A DNA stretch of 64,000 nucleotides from JAQUTK01 sp963677415. GTDB taxonomy: Bacteria; Bacteroidota; Bacteroidia; Bacteroidales; JAQUTK01. The position numbers were made by a program, and so were the translations under genes. The notes under the pieces were generated by a model that did no database searches, was not told the DNA's origin, and saw only the letters and a program-made list of their open reading frames with translations. Location: the NCBI GenBank assembly GCA_963677415.2, contig CAXXFJ010000013.1:62001-126000 (forward strand), given 5' to 3'. Positions 46,290 to 55,670 of the stretch are shown one piece after another. Within the stretch, counting starts at the first letter, position 1, and the number at the start of each line of letters is the position of its first letter.

Positions 46290-46363
46290 TAGTCCCAGGC
46301 AGATTTGAACTGCCGACCTCTACATTATCAGTGTAGCGCTCTAACCAACTGAGCTATAGGACT
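46290..46363 (-). tRNA. tRNA-Ile (anticodon GAT)
   Basis: A 74-nt cloverleaf: acceptor AGTCCTA with TGGGACT, anticodon loop CTGATAA, T-loop AGTTCAAATCT. CCA not encoded. It precedes tRNA-Ala in transcription, the usual order of Bacteroides spacers. Confidence 0.95.
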
Positions 46364-46466
46364 GTCAAATCGCCTGAGTACAGGCTCATCACCTAGGTGA
46401 CTCCAATATCGTAAAATATAAACAAGTACAAAAGCAGGACATTCCAACCAAGATTGTTCAGCTCCA

Positions 46467-47989
<1,523 letters not shown>

Positions 47990-48171
47990 AAAAATTTTAC
48001 TTTTTGTTTTCTCTGCTCAGAACAATCATTTCCTTTATTTATTGCTAAATTGGACGGTTGAAATCAATAAGGTTCACACCTTATCAATCCCGCTCTTGTA
48101 CTACTTGTTTATAATTTATTCAAAGATCGAATGTTTGCTTCCAAACTGAATCCCCGAAGGGAATCGGACGG

Positions 48172-48202
48172 CAAAGGTAACACCTTTTTTATTCCTGACA
48201 AA
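48172..48202 (-). promoter_or_regulatory. rRNA promoter P1 (proximal)
   Basis: On the minus strand TTTG (48199-48202), 19-nt spacer, TACCTTTG (48172-48179): a perfect sigma-ABfr match about 180 bp upstream of 16S. Confidence 0.85.
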
Positions 48203-48322
48203 ATACTTGCAACCTTTTTTTGAAAAACTTTCGAAGCAGGTAAGATGGCTTATCACCCTCTCAATACAGGAAAGAAGATCGGTTGCTTTCGTTCACCGGA
48301 CCGCTGTCCTTAAAAGCGAGTG

Positions 48323-48354
48323 CAAAAGTACTCCCTTTTACTATATGCTCCAAA
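48323..48354 (-). promoter_or_regulatory. rRNA promoter P2 (distal)
   Basis: TTTG (48351-48354), 20-nt spacer, TACTTTTG (48323-48330) on the minus strand, 151 bp upstream of P1. Tandem promoters are common for rRNA operons. Confidence 0.75.
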
Positions 48355-48621
48355 TATATTTGCAACTTTATTTCAAGGGGTAACATGCGCTTTTAACTTA
48401 AAGGGCTGAAAGATTGATGATAAACAGGTGAAAGTTTTTTTACGCGAAGGGAAGAAAAGGTCACTCTGCTGCAGTAATGGCACGATTGAAGAGGGATAAT
48501 GGGCATTCTTCGCTCTTAAGAAGACGGGGGATGTTAGGGGGGAAATTGACCTTTTGTGGTGAGAAAGGAGCAAATAGTTAGACGAAGGAAAGGCATAAGG
48601 TGTTGGGTGCTGTTCTTTGGG

Positions 48622-48648
48622 GATTGCGGGTCAGGTCCGCAATGACGG
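48622..48648. repeat. Small palindromic repeat, copy b
   Basis: Arms ATTGCGGG / CCGCAAT, one change in the right arm (GTCCGC for GCCCGC); followed by GACGG. Confidence 0.8.
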
Positions 48649-48792
48649 AAGGAATTACACGACGTTTGAGCTGATAAAGAAGGAGCCGGGAAGGGAAATG
48701 GAAGACGATTGCTCCACAAAGGCAGCGATTCGGGAACTGTGCGCTAAGGGATACTGCAGGGAAGTATAAGCGGTTTCTTCGGAAGAGCTAAC

Positions 48793-48880
48793 GAAGCTGT
48801 CAGTTGACAGCTTTCAGGTTGTCAGTTGGCGGCTTTTAAGTTGTCAGTTGGCAGCTTTTAAGTTGTCAACTGACAGCTTC
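48793..48880. repeat. Four 22-bp tandem units enclosed by a 17-bp inverted repeat
   Basis: Units of the type GTTGTCAGTTGGCAGCTTTT repeat about four times. The outer ends, GAAGCTGTCAGTTGACA (48793-48809) and its exact complement (48864-48880), could form a stem, and single units are themselves palindromic (CTGTCAGTTGACAG). Confidence 0.8.
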
Positions 48881-48952
48881 ACTAGCTATTGAGGCACATT
48901 ATGTTAGGCTGACGGGGAGAAATGCATAAGGTGCTGGATACTGTTCTTTGGA

Positions 48953-48979
48953 GATTGCGGGGCAGGCCCGCAATGACGG
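48953..48979. repeat. Small palindromic repeat, copy c
   Basis: Same element; one change in the loop (GGGGCAGG). Confidence 0.8.
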
Positions 48980-49019
48980 GGGAGGAAAAGGCATAAGGTG
49001 CGGAGGGCAGCACTTTGGG

Positions 49020-49046
49020 GATTGCGGGTCAGGCCCGCAATGACGG
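49020..49046. repeat. Small palindromic repeat, copy d
   Basis: Same element with perfect arms ATTGCGGG / CCCGCAAT. Confidence 0.85.
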
Positions 49047-49056
49047 GAGAAGGAAG

Positions 49057-49083
49057 GATTGCGGGTCAGGCCCGCAATGACGA
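49057..49083. repeat. Small palindromic repeat, copy e
   Basis: Same element, 10 bp after copy d; tandem duplication likely. Confidence 0.85.
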
Positions 49084-49140
49084 GGGAGAAAATGCAAAAA
49101 GATATGGGGGTGGAACCTGTCAGAATCTCACTTTTTATTG

Positions 49141-49148
49141 TAACTTTG
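49141..49148 (+). promoter_or_regulatory. Predicted nitroreductase promoter -7 element
   Basis: TAACTTTG, 26 bp before the start codon; no clear -33 box. Confidence 0.55.
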
Positions 49149-49174
49149 CGAATAACTCCTAAAAAACAATAGGT

Positions 49175-49774
49175 ATGAAAAGTTTAAAAGAAAGCATCGA
49201 ACAACGGAGATCCATATATGCTATAAGCAATCAATCGCCGATCTCTGATACAGAATTGGAAGGTTTGGTACAATTTGCCGCCAAACACGTTCCATCAGCA
49301 TTCAATTCACAATCAACGCGTATGGTATTATTACTAGGTGACAATCACAAGAAGTTATGGAATATAGCAAAAGATGCGTTGCGAAAGATCGTTCCCGAAG
49401 AAGCATTTGCGGCTACTGAGCAGAAAATAGACAGTTGCTTTGCAGCCGGCTATGGCACTGTGCTCTATTTTGAAGACCAGACAGTAGTCGAATCTTTGCA
49501 GAAAGCCTTTCCATTATATGCGGACAATTTCCCTGTCTGGTCACAACACACCTCTGCCATGCACCAGTTCGCCGTATGGAACCTCTTGGAAGCAGCAGGC
49601 TTTGGTGCTACTCTTCAGCATTACAACCCGCTGATTGTGGAAGAAGTGCGCAAGACATGGGATCTCCCCTCCAGTTGGACTTTGATTGCAGAGATGCCTT
49701 TTGGCACCCCACTTGCAGGTGCAGGAGAAAAAACATTTAATCCGATTGAAGACCGCGTGAAGATATTCAAGTAA
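49175..49774 (+). CDS. Nitroreductase family protein
   Basis: A 199-aa FMN-dependent oxidoreductase of the nitroreductase (NfsB/FRP-like) family, close to the HBN1/YodC type. Seen: N-terminal IEQRRSIYAI (FMN phosphate-binding Arg-Arg-Ser), HVPSAFNSQSTRMVLLLG (flavin loop, about 38-55), and C-terminal WTLIAEMPFGTP. Such enzymes reduce quinones, flavins or nitro compounds using NAD(P)H; the natural substrate is not known. Alone in its transcript, with a terminator about 220 bp downstream. Confidence 0.9.
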   Translation: MKSLKESIEQRRSIYAISNQSPISDTELEGLVQFAAKHVPSAFNSQSTRMVLLLGDNHKKLWNIAKDALRKIVPEEAFAATEQKIDSCFAAGYGTVLYFEDQTVVESLQKAFPLYADNFPVWSQHTSAMHQFAVWNLLEAAGFGATLQHYNPLIVEEVRKTWDLPSSWTLIAEMPFGTPLAGAGEKTFNPIEDRVKIFK

Positions 49775-50152
49775 AGAACGAAACGTTTTGTCCGAACTAT
49801 TGGTATTAAGCCGAACAAGACATTAAATGATAAACTGATCGAAGAACTTATTGATTTTGATGTTATTGCGGCATAGAACTATTCGGAGTTTTGCCCGAAC
49901 TATTGCAGGATATATCTGAGAGATAGCAAAAAATAGAAGAGCTGAACTTTATGTTTTGTCCAAACTAATGCCGGATATATCTGACAATAATAGAAGAACG
50001 TCCTTGCGTACAACCAGTACCTCAAGGACGTTCTTTCTTTTTCATCATTAAACTTGTTGAAGTGTGCTCTATGTGTCAATCGCACCACAAGGACGTTCTT
50101 TATCTTTCATCCGGGAGTAACAAAGAAACCCGAAAGGAATCCTCCATTCTAC
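49775..50152. other. Gap with three degenerate repeats and a terminator
   Basis: GTTTTGTCCGAACTATTG (about 49787) recurs as GTTTTGCCCGAACTATTG (about 49890) and GTTTTGTCCAAACTAATG (about 49953); the last two continue into GGATATATCTGA. No ORF is supported. Confidence 0.55.
49993..50042 (+). terminator. Terminator-like hairpin after the nitroreductase gene
   Basis: Arms AAGAACGTCCTTG / CAAGGACGTTCTT with a roughly 17-nt loop, then TCTTTTTC. A third copy of CAAGGACGTTCTT is at about 50088. Confidence 0.6.
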
Positions 50153-51463
50153 TTACAGCTCCTTAGCAAAGATCAGTTCGATGACATAATCAAGATCTGT
50201 CGGCACTTCTCCCAAGAAAAGCTTTATTCCAGTCTTATCCTGATAGATATTCAACTTCTTCTGATCTTTATACACTACTGCCTTTCTGAGTTTGTTGTCG
50301 ACAATTGGAAGAAAAAGCTCTTTATCTCTCAGGTTCATGATATGCACATACAGTGTCTTCTCCTTTTGAGTCGTCACACCCCATTCCTGCGGTTTGATGA
50401 TACCACCGCGTGTGCCATAGATCGTCGGACCGTATACGTCCATCCACTCTCCCATCTGCTCCAGTCTTTGCAAAGCAACAGTTGGCAGTTCGCCATCCGG
50501 TAGCGGACCGATATTCATCAGCAGATTGGCACCTTTTCCAGCAGCTTTCACAAGTAACTGTACAAGAGTATTGACCGACTTATAGCTGGTATCTCTCATG
50601 TTGTACCCCCATGACCCGTTCATCGTTTCACAGGTTTCCAAAGGCAGATGACCAACTTCCTGTCCGGACAGTCCCGCTTTATTTTCACCCGGAAGATCAC
50701 GTTCAAAGAGTTGGATATCTTCACCTGGGAAAGGAGACACATGATGATTATTTGCCACCAGACAACCCGGCTGCAAACTATGAATCAAAGCATATTGTTT
50801 TTCCAGTTCCCAATTAAAATCCTTGTTCTGATCATGATCCCAATAGCCATCAAACCAGATTGCGCCCACCTCACCATAATTAGTAAGGAGCTCAGTCAAC
50901 TGATTATTCATAAAATTATAGTAGGCGTTCCAATTCGGTCTAAGAGTACGTCCTGTGCCATGTCCGGTTCTCCCCAATGGATAATCATCGCGAAACCAAT
51001 CCAGATGAGAATAATAAAAATGAATCTTGATGCCCTGTTTGTGACATTCATTCGCCAGTTCCTTTAAAATATCCCGTTTGAATGGAGTCGCATCAACGAT
51101 GTTATAATCTGAATACTTTGTATCAAACATGGAAAAGCCTTCGTGGTGACGCGTCGTAAAACAGATATACTTGGCTCCGGAAGCTTTGATTGCGCTTACC
51201 CAGGCAGCAGCATCAAACCTGGAAGGGAAAAAACCATACGAAAGTTTGCTATACTCCCTGTAATTCAGATTCTTGTTGTTCATATTCCATTCACCATCAG
51301 CCATCATACTGTATAAACCCCAGTGAAGAAAGATGCCAAACTTATTATCTTCAAAGGTATTTCTTGCAGCCAGATTCGCCGGTGAGGGCTGATATGTAGT
51401 CTGAGCGTGAACTGTCACGCAACAAAATGCAAGCATTAAAGTCGCAAAGATTGTTTTTTTCAT
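50153..51463 (-). CDS. GH29 alpha-L-fucosidase
   Basis: A 436-aa secreted fucosidase (signal peptide about 1-20, ending VHA). The GH29 barrel shows KFGIFLHWGLYSMMADGEW, TTRHHEGFSMFDTKYSDYN, HFYYSHLDWF and the nucleophile Asp in GAIWFDGYWD (about 218). It removes fucose from host glycans; linkage preference is not predictable from sequence by eye. The short C-terminal domain fits the smaller subfamily. Own promoter element at 51489-51496. First of a run of exo-glycosidase genes all on this strand. Confidence 0.94.
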   Translation of the reverse strand: MKKTIFATLMLAFCCVTVHAQTTYQPSPANLAARNTFEDNKFGIFLHWGLYSMMADGEWNMNNKNLNYREYSKLSYGFFPSRFDAAAWVSAIKASGAKYICFTTRHHEGFSMFDTKYSDYNIVDATPFKRDILKELANECHKQGIKIHFYYSHLDWFRDDYPLGRTGHGTGRTLRPNWNAYYNFMNNQLTELLTNYGEVGAIWFDGYWDHDQNKDFNWELEKQYALIHSLQPGCLVANNHHVSPFPGEDIQLFERDLPGENKAGLSGQEVGHLPLETCETMNGSWGYNMRDTSYKSVNTLVQLLVKAAGKGANLLMNIGPLPDGELPTVALQRLEQMGEWMDVYGPTIYGTRGGIIKPQEWGVTTQKEKTLYVHIMNLRDKELFLPIVDNKLRKAVVYKDQKKLNIYQDKTGIKLFLGEVPTDLDYVIELIFAKEL

Positions 51464-51488
51464 TATACTAAGATTTAATTATTTCAGG

Positions 51489-51496
51489 CAAATGTA
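51489..51496 (-). promoter_or_regulatory. Predicted GH29 promoter -7 element
   Basis: TACATTTG on the minus strand, 25 bp before the start codon. Confidence 0.55.
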
Positions 51497-51547
51497 TGAA
51501 TTATTCCGTAATATAGCACGACATCTTCTTCCTTTTGTCTGCCATAG

Positions 51548-53764
51548 CTACTTCTGCTTAACTGGAGGGCGGTTGGTCATCATAAACTGAAGAGTCCCTC
51601 CCTCCATTATTTCTTCCTGCGTAATAAAGTTACGATCCAATATCTTATTGTCAAGCATGACAAACTCCACATATTTATTCTCCTTCGAAAGATCTTCTGC
51701 AATGACTGTGAACTTCTTATTGTGAGGAAGGCTCAGTTCAAAGCGTTCCATCTGAGGCGCTCCCAGGATATACTCTCCTCCCACCGGATTGAGCGGATAG
51801 AAACCCATCGCACTAAACATGTACCAGGCAGACATCTGTCCGCAGTCATCATTGCCGCAAAGTCCGTCAGGCTTATTTTTATACTGTGTATCAAAGATCT
51901 CACGAATCAACTCCTGCGTGCGAGCCGGATATCCTGCCACACTAAACATATAAGGAATATGATGACTCGGTTCGTTGCCATGTGCATACTGTCCGATCAG
52001 TCCGGTGACATCAGACAAAGGGGAATCAAACAACGATGCTGAAAGAGAGAATAGTGAATCCAGCTTCTGCTTGAATAGCTCCGGCGAACTATACATAGCC
52101 ATCAATCCTTTGACATCATGTTGTACATGCCAGGTGTATTGCCAGGCATTGCCTTCTGTATAATCACCCCCTTTGGACTCCGAATGAGCCAAAGAATAAG
52201 GATTGAAAGGTGCATACCACGAACTATCTGAAAGACGCGGACGCATCAGTCCGGTAGTCGGATCAAACATATTCTTGTAGTAAGAAGCCCGCTTTTCGAA
52301 GAGCTTCGCATCCTCCTCTTTACCTAGTTTGCGCGCCATGATAGCAGCCGCATAATTGTCAAAGCACGTCTCCAGAGTACGAGACACAGATTCTGTAGCT
52401 GTGAGGTCTGTCGGATAATAACCATATTTGTCCAGCACTTCCCATTGGGACTTCTCATGCGACGTAGTCAGGGACTTCTTGATAGCCTGATAAGCAGCTT
52501 CCGGATCAAATCCATTGAAACCCTTCAGATAAGCATCCACAATAACCGGTATGGCATGATCGCCAATCATACAGAAGTTTTCTTTCCCCCAAAGCGTCCA
52601 GATCGGCAGGAATCCCTGTCTGTCGGCATGAGCAATCATGCTATTGACAAACGGAGCTACCTTTTCCGGCACTAATATGGTGTATAGAGGATGGGCGGCA
52701 CGATAGGTATCCCACAAGGAAAAGGTGGAGTAATACTCATTGCCCTTCGCGTGAGCAACCGAGTCGTCCACCCCGCGATACTGTCCATCCACATCCGCAA
52801 TGTTGTTGGGCTGAATCAGCATATGATAAAAAGAGGTGTAGAAGTTCTCCTTCTGATCCCGTGTACCGGTCATCTGTACCCTTCTCAGATAATTATTCCA
52901 TTCGAGCTGAGCAGTGCTCAGCGTACGGTCAAAGTTCCACGATGAGAGTTCACCTTCCATATTCTTGGCTGCACCTTCTTCACCGGTAGTCGAAAGAGCG
53001 ACTTTCACTTTCAGATCGTCTCCCTTATTCAGATCAAAGGTAAAAACTACCCGTTTGCCTACCTCGCCTTCTTTCTGAGGTAACTCGATATAATCAGTCA
53101 CCGGTTTGTCAAACTTCAGCACATACGCAAAAGAACGGTTGACCCACATGCTGCGTCGTGTCTCGCCCGTAAATGTATAAGCATCCTTCTTATTGATCGT
53201 AAACATACTGACACGCCCATGATATGACTGTTCGTTATTGACCAATCCGTGCTGAAAGTCCACCATCAAAGAAGTGGTGTCGTCTTTTGCATAGGTAAAG
53301 CGGTACATAGCGACATGAGCCGTCGCAGTAATCTCAGCAAACACATCCGGTTGATTCAGATGGACGGCATAGTAGCCAGGAGATGCTTTTTGTGAAGCAC
53401 TATCATACGTACTTTTATAATCATCACGTACCCGTAGTCCACTCACCGGTTGAATAAGAATATCTCCCAGATCCATACATCCTGTTCCGTTCAGGTGCGT
53501 CTGTGAAAAGCCCCATATCAACGAATCTGTATAACGATAGCCCGAACAGTAATCCCATCCTATCGCATTGGTTTCCGGACTGGCTTGTATCAATCCAAAC
53601 GGACGGCAAGCACCCGGAAACGTATGACCGGTAGCAGATCCTCCTATGAAAGGATTGACATATTGGATATAATTATCCCGTTCAGGAATCATGTCGCCAC
53701 ATGAAGAGAGGCATATTGAAGCGAGAAGCAGTAGCAATAGAAAGCTCAGTTTTTTGGTTCGCAT
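51548..53764 (-). CDS. GH92 alpha-mannosidase lipoprotein
   Basis: A 738-aa surface or periplasmic lipoprotein (lipobox LSSC, Cys22) of GH92, Ca2+-dependent exo-alpha-mannosidases that act mostly on alpha-1,2 (some alpha-1,3/1,4/1,6) links. Hallmarks: YVNPFIGGSATGHTFPGACRP at the mature start, GWDYCSGYRYTDS, SLWDTYRAAHPLYT, EGNAWQYTWHVQHDVKGL, and the C-terminal GNDDCGQMSAWYMFSAMGFYP with catalytic acid/base region. Length is typical. In this locus it would trim mannose arms of high-mannose N-glycans. It has its own promoter element 26 bp upstream. Confidence 0.95.
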   Translation of the reverse strand: MRTKKLSFLLLLLLASICLSSCGDMIPERDNYIQYVNPFIGGSATGHTFPGACRPFGLIQASPETNAIGWDYCSGYRYTDSLIWGFSQTHLNGTGCMDLGDILIQPVSGLRVRDDYKSTYDSASQKASPGYYAVHLNQPDVFAEITATAHVAMYRFTYAKDDTTSLMVDFQHGLVNNEQSYHGRVSMFTINKKDAYTFTGETRRSMWVNRSFAYVLKFDKPVTDYIELPQKEGEVGKRVVFTFDLNKGDDLKVKVALSTTGEEGAAKNMEGELSSWNFDRTLSTAQLEWNNYLRRVQMTGTRDQKENFYTSFYHMLIQPNNIADVDGQYRGVDDSVAHAKGNEYYSTFSLWDTYRAAHPLYTILVPEKVAPFVNSMIAHADRQGFLPIWTLWGKENFCMIGDHAIPVIVDAYLKGFNGFDPEAAYQAIKKSLTTSHEKSQWEVLDKYGYYPTDLTATESVSRTLETCFDNYAAAIMARKLGKEEDAKLFEKRASYYKNMFDPTTGLMRPRLSDSSWYAPFNPYSLAHSESKGGDYTEGNAWQYTWHVQHDVKGLMAMYSSPELFKQKLDSLFSLSASLFDSPLSDVTGLIGQYAHGNEPSHHIPYMFSVAGYPARTQELIREIFDTQYKNKPDGLCGNDDCGQMSAWYMFSAMGFYPLNPVGGEYILGAPQMERFELSLPHNKKFTVIAEDLSKENKYVEFVMLDNKILDRNFITQEEIMEGGTLQFMMTNRPPVKQK

Positions 53765-53789
53765 GGTAGTTCATTTATTATCAGATGCG

Positions 53790-53797
53790 CAAACTTA
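53790..53797 (-). promoter_or_regulatory. Predicted GH92 promoter -7 element
   Basis: TAAGTTTG on the minus strand, 26 bp before the start codon. Confidence 0.5.
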
Positions 53798-53861
53798 ACT
53801 AAAAGATGCCATATTCCGGCAAGAAAAGACCGAAAATTGCCCCTTATTTATACGAAAACAA

Positions 53862-53892
53862 AAGGCTGTGAGATCTTATACCTCACAGCCTT
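53862..53892 (-). terminator. Terminator after the GH2-GH20-GH20 operon
   Basis: Perfect 11-bp arms AAGGCTGTGAG / CTCACAGCCTT with a 9-nt loop, then TTTTGTTTT on the minus strand. Confidence 0.85.
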
Positions 53893-53941
53893 CCAGTCTT
53901 CCGTCATTGCAGGCTTCCGTCATCACAGCGTTCCAGACCTT

Positions 53942-53968
53942 CCGTCATTGCGGGCTTGACCCGCAATC
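53942..53968. repeat. Small palindromic repeat, copy f
   Basis: Same 27-bp element in inverted orientation, between the GH20 stop and its terminator, so it is transcribed. A degraded partial copy (CCGTCATTGCAGGC) lies at about 53901. Confidence 0.85.
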
Positions 53969-53977
53969 TCCACACTG

Positions 53978-55633
53978 CTATTTGTTGGCAGGCGCCTCAA
54001 CAGGCACATTAAAAAGATGCTTCGCATAATTATAACCCTGTGCCTCATAGATATCAATGAGACGGGGCAAGCGGGTAAGGAACTGTTCATAATTCTTCTT
54101 TTCAGGCTGCGTCCACTGTACCTCAGACATGGCTGCCATACGCGGCATTGCCATGTATTGAACCTGTTTGAAAGTAGGAATATACTCCGTCCAGATATTT
54201 GCCTGTGCTCCAAGAATGTATTTCTGCTGATCTGCAGTCAGCTCTTTCGGCACCGGTTCGTAACTATAAACCTTATCTACAGGGAGGAAACCACCAATTG
54301 CATCCGGTTCATTCTTAGTATCCTTCGATTGATAATGATCAAAGTAAGCATGAGAGTTGGGACTCATGACTACATCATGATTTTGCTGAGCGGCTTTGAT
54401 TCCACCTTCTGTACCACGCCAAGACATCACAGTGGCATTAGGAGCCAGTCCGCCATCAAGTATCTCATCCCAACCGATGATACGACGTCCTTTGCTGTTA
54501 AGAAACTTTTCCACACGGGTGGTAAAATAGCTCTGCAGACGAGCCTCTGCACTATGCCCGTCTTTTGCTTCCAGACCTTCCGCTTTGATGCGAGCCTGAC
54601 AAGCCGGACAAGCAGCCCAGCGTACTTTTGGAGCCTCATCGCCTCCAATATGAATATACTTGGAAGGGAAAAGTTCGAGTACTTCGGATAAGACTCCCTC
54701 AATAAATTCAAATGTACTTTCCTTTCCTAAACATAATACATCGTCGGCTACTCCCCATACTTTCAGCACCTCATACGGACCACCAGTACAACCAAGATAA
54801 GGATAAGCAGTCAATGCTGCAACCATATGACCCGGCATATCTATTTCCGGAATGATTGTGACATAACGTTGTTGTGCATACGCCACGATGTCGCGGATCT
54901 GATTCTGTGTGTAAAAGCCTTTGTGAGGAACGCCATCATATTTACCACTGTTGTGACCAATGACAGTCTCACTCCGCACCGAGCCAATCTCTGTCAGACG
55001 AGGATATTTCTTTATCTCAATACGCCATCCCTGATCTTCTGTAAGATGCCAGTGAAGAGTATTCTGATTGTGCAAAGCCATCATATCAATAAAAGTTTTC
55101 ACTTCCTCCACAGTCATGAAGTGACGGCATACATCCAGCATCATACCTCGGTAGCCAAAACGTGGTTGATCATTGATTTCAACCGATGGCATGGTAACAA
55201 AAGTCGCTGGAGAAGAAGGCAATGACTTGCGGATCGTCTGTATTCCATAGAAGCTTCCTGCTTCTGATGCACCTTTAATACGGACAGCATCTTCTGCAAC
55301 CTTTATCTGATAAGCTTCTTTGTTGTCCGAAACCAGTCCGGTGCTCAATGCAATTACATTGGATCCACTCTCTCCGGCCTTCACTTTCAACTTCAGTCCG
55401 ACAGCGCTCTGTATGTATTGAGCCAGAAACTCCGCGTTCTTTTTCAACAGATCATTACCAGGGGTGTACAAGATCTTTGTTTTCTTGTTCAAGGTGAAAG
55501 CCTTTTCCTGGTATTTCACGATCTTTTGCGGCAAAGGAATCACCTGATAGTTTGCTACATTTCTTCCATAAACAGCGGAAGAACAAAGTACTACTACAAC
55601 CATAGGAAGCAGTAGTTTCTTAAATAAATTCAT
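53978..55633 (-). CDS. GH20 beta-N-acetylhexosaminidase, single-domain form
   Basis: A 551-aa secreted hexosaminidase (signal peptide about 1-23) that removes terminal beta-GlcNAc/GalNAc. N-terminal GH20b domain (VIPLPQKIVKYQ ... GIQTIRKSL), then the barrel with RGMMLDVCRHFMTVEEV, LHWHLTEDQGWRIEIKK, EIDMPGHM, and the catalytic Asp-Glu pair in IHIGGDEAPKVRW (about 325). It ends right after the barrel (no extra modules), unlike its neighbour. It is about 37 bp downstream of the larger GH20, part of a three-gene operon. Confidence 0.95.
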   Translation of the reverse strand: MNLFKKLLLPMVVVVLCSSAVYGRNVANYQVIPLPQKIVKYQEKAFTLNKKTKILYTPGNDLLKKNAEFLAQYIQSAVGLKLKVKAGESGSNVIALSTGLVSDNKEAYQIKVAEDAVRIKGASEAGSFYGIQTIRKSLPSSPATFVTMPSVEINDQPRFGYRGMMLDVCRHFMTVEEVKTFIDMMALHNQNTLHWHLTEDQGWRIEIKKYPRLTEIGSVRSETVIGHNSGKYDGVPHKGFYTQNQIRDIVAYAQQRYVTIIPEIDMPGHMVAALTAYPYLGCTGGPYEVLKVWGVADDVLCLGKESTFEFIEGVLSEVLELFPSKYIHIGGDEAPKVRWAACPACQARIKAEGLEAKDGHSAEARLQSYFTTRVEKFLNSKGRRIIGWDEILDGGLAPNATVMSWRGTEGGIKAAQQNHDVVMSPNSHAYFDHYQSKDTKNEPDAIGGFLPVDKVYSYEPVPKELTADQQKYILGAQANIWTEYIPTFKQVQYMAMPRMAAMSEVQWTQPEKKNYEQFLTRLPRLIDIYEAQGYNYAKHLFNVPVEAPANK

Positions 55634-55670
55634 AAAAGTAAGTATTAAAAGTATTATAAATGGTGCTCAA

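Larger units (their letters stand above)
48355..49140. other. Gene-free region full of small repeats
   Basis: No supported gene. It holds four copies of the ATTGCGGG palindromic repeat, a palindromic 22-bp tandem array, and a twice-used phrase around GCATAAGGTG...TGTTCTTTGG that precedes repeat copies, so whole 60-70 bp segments were duplicated. Confidence 0.7.

Noticed and set aside
48793..48880. CRISPR array
   Set aside because: The 22-bp units are contiguous without unique spacers, and there is no cas gene.
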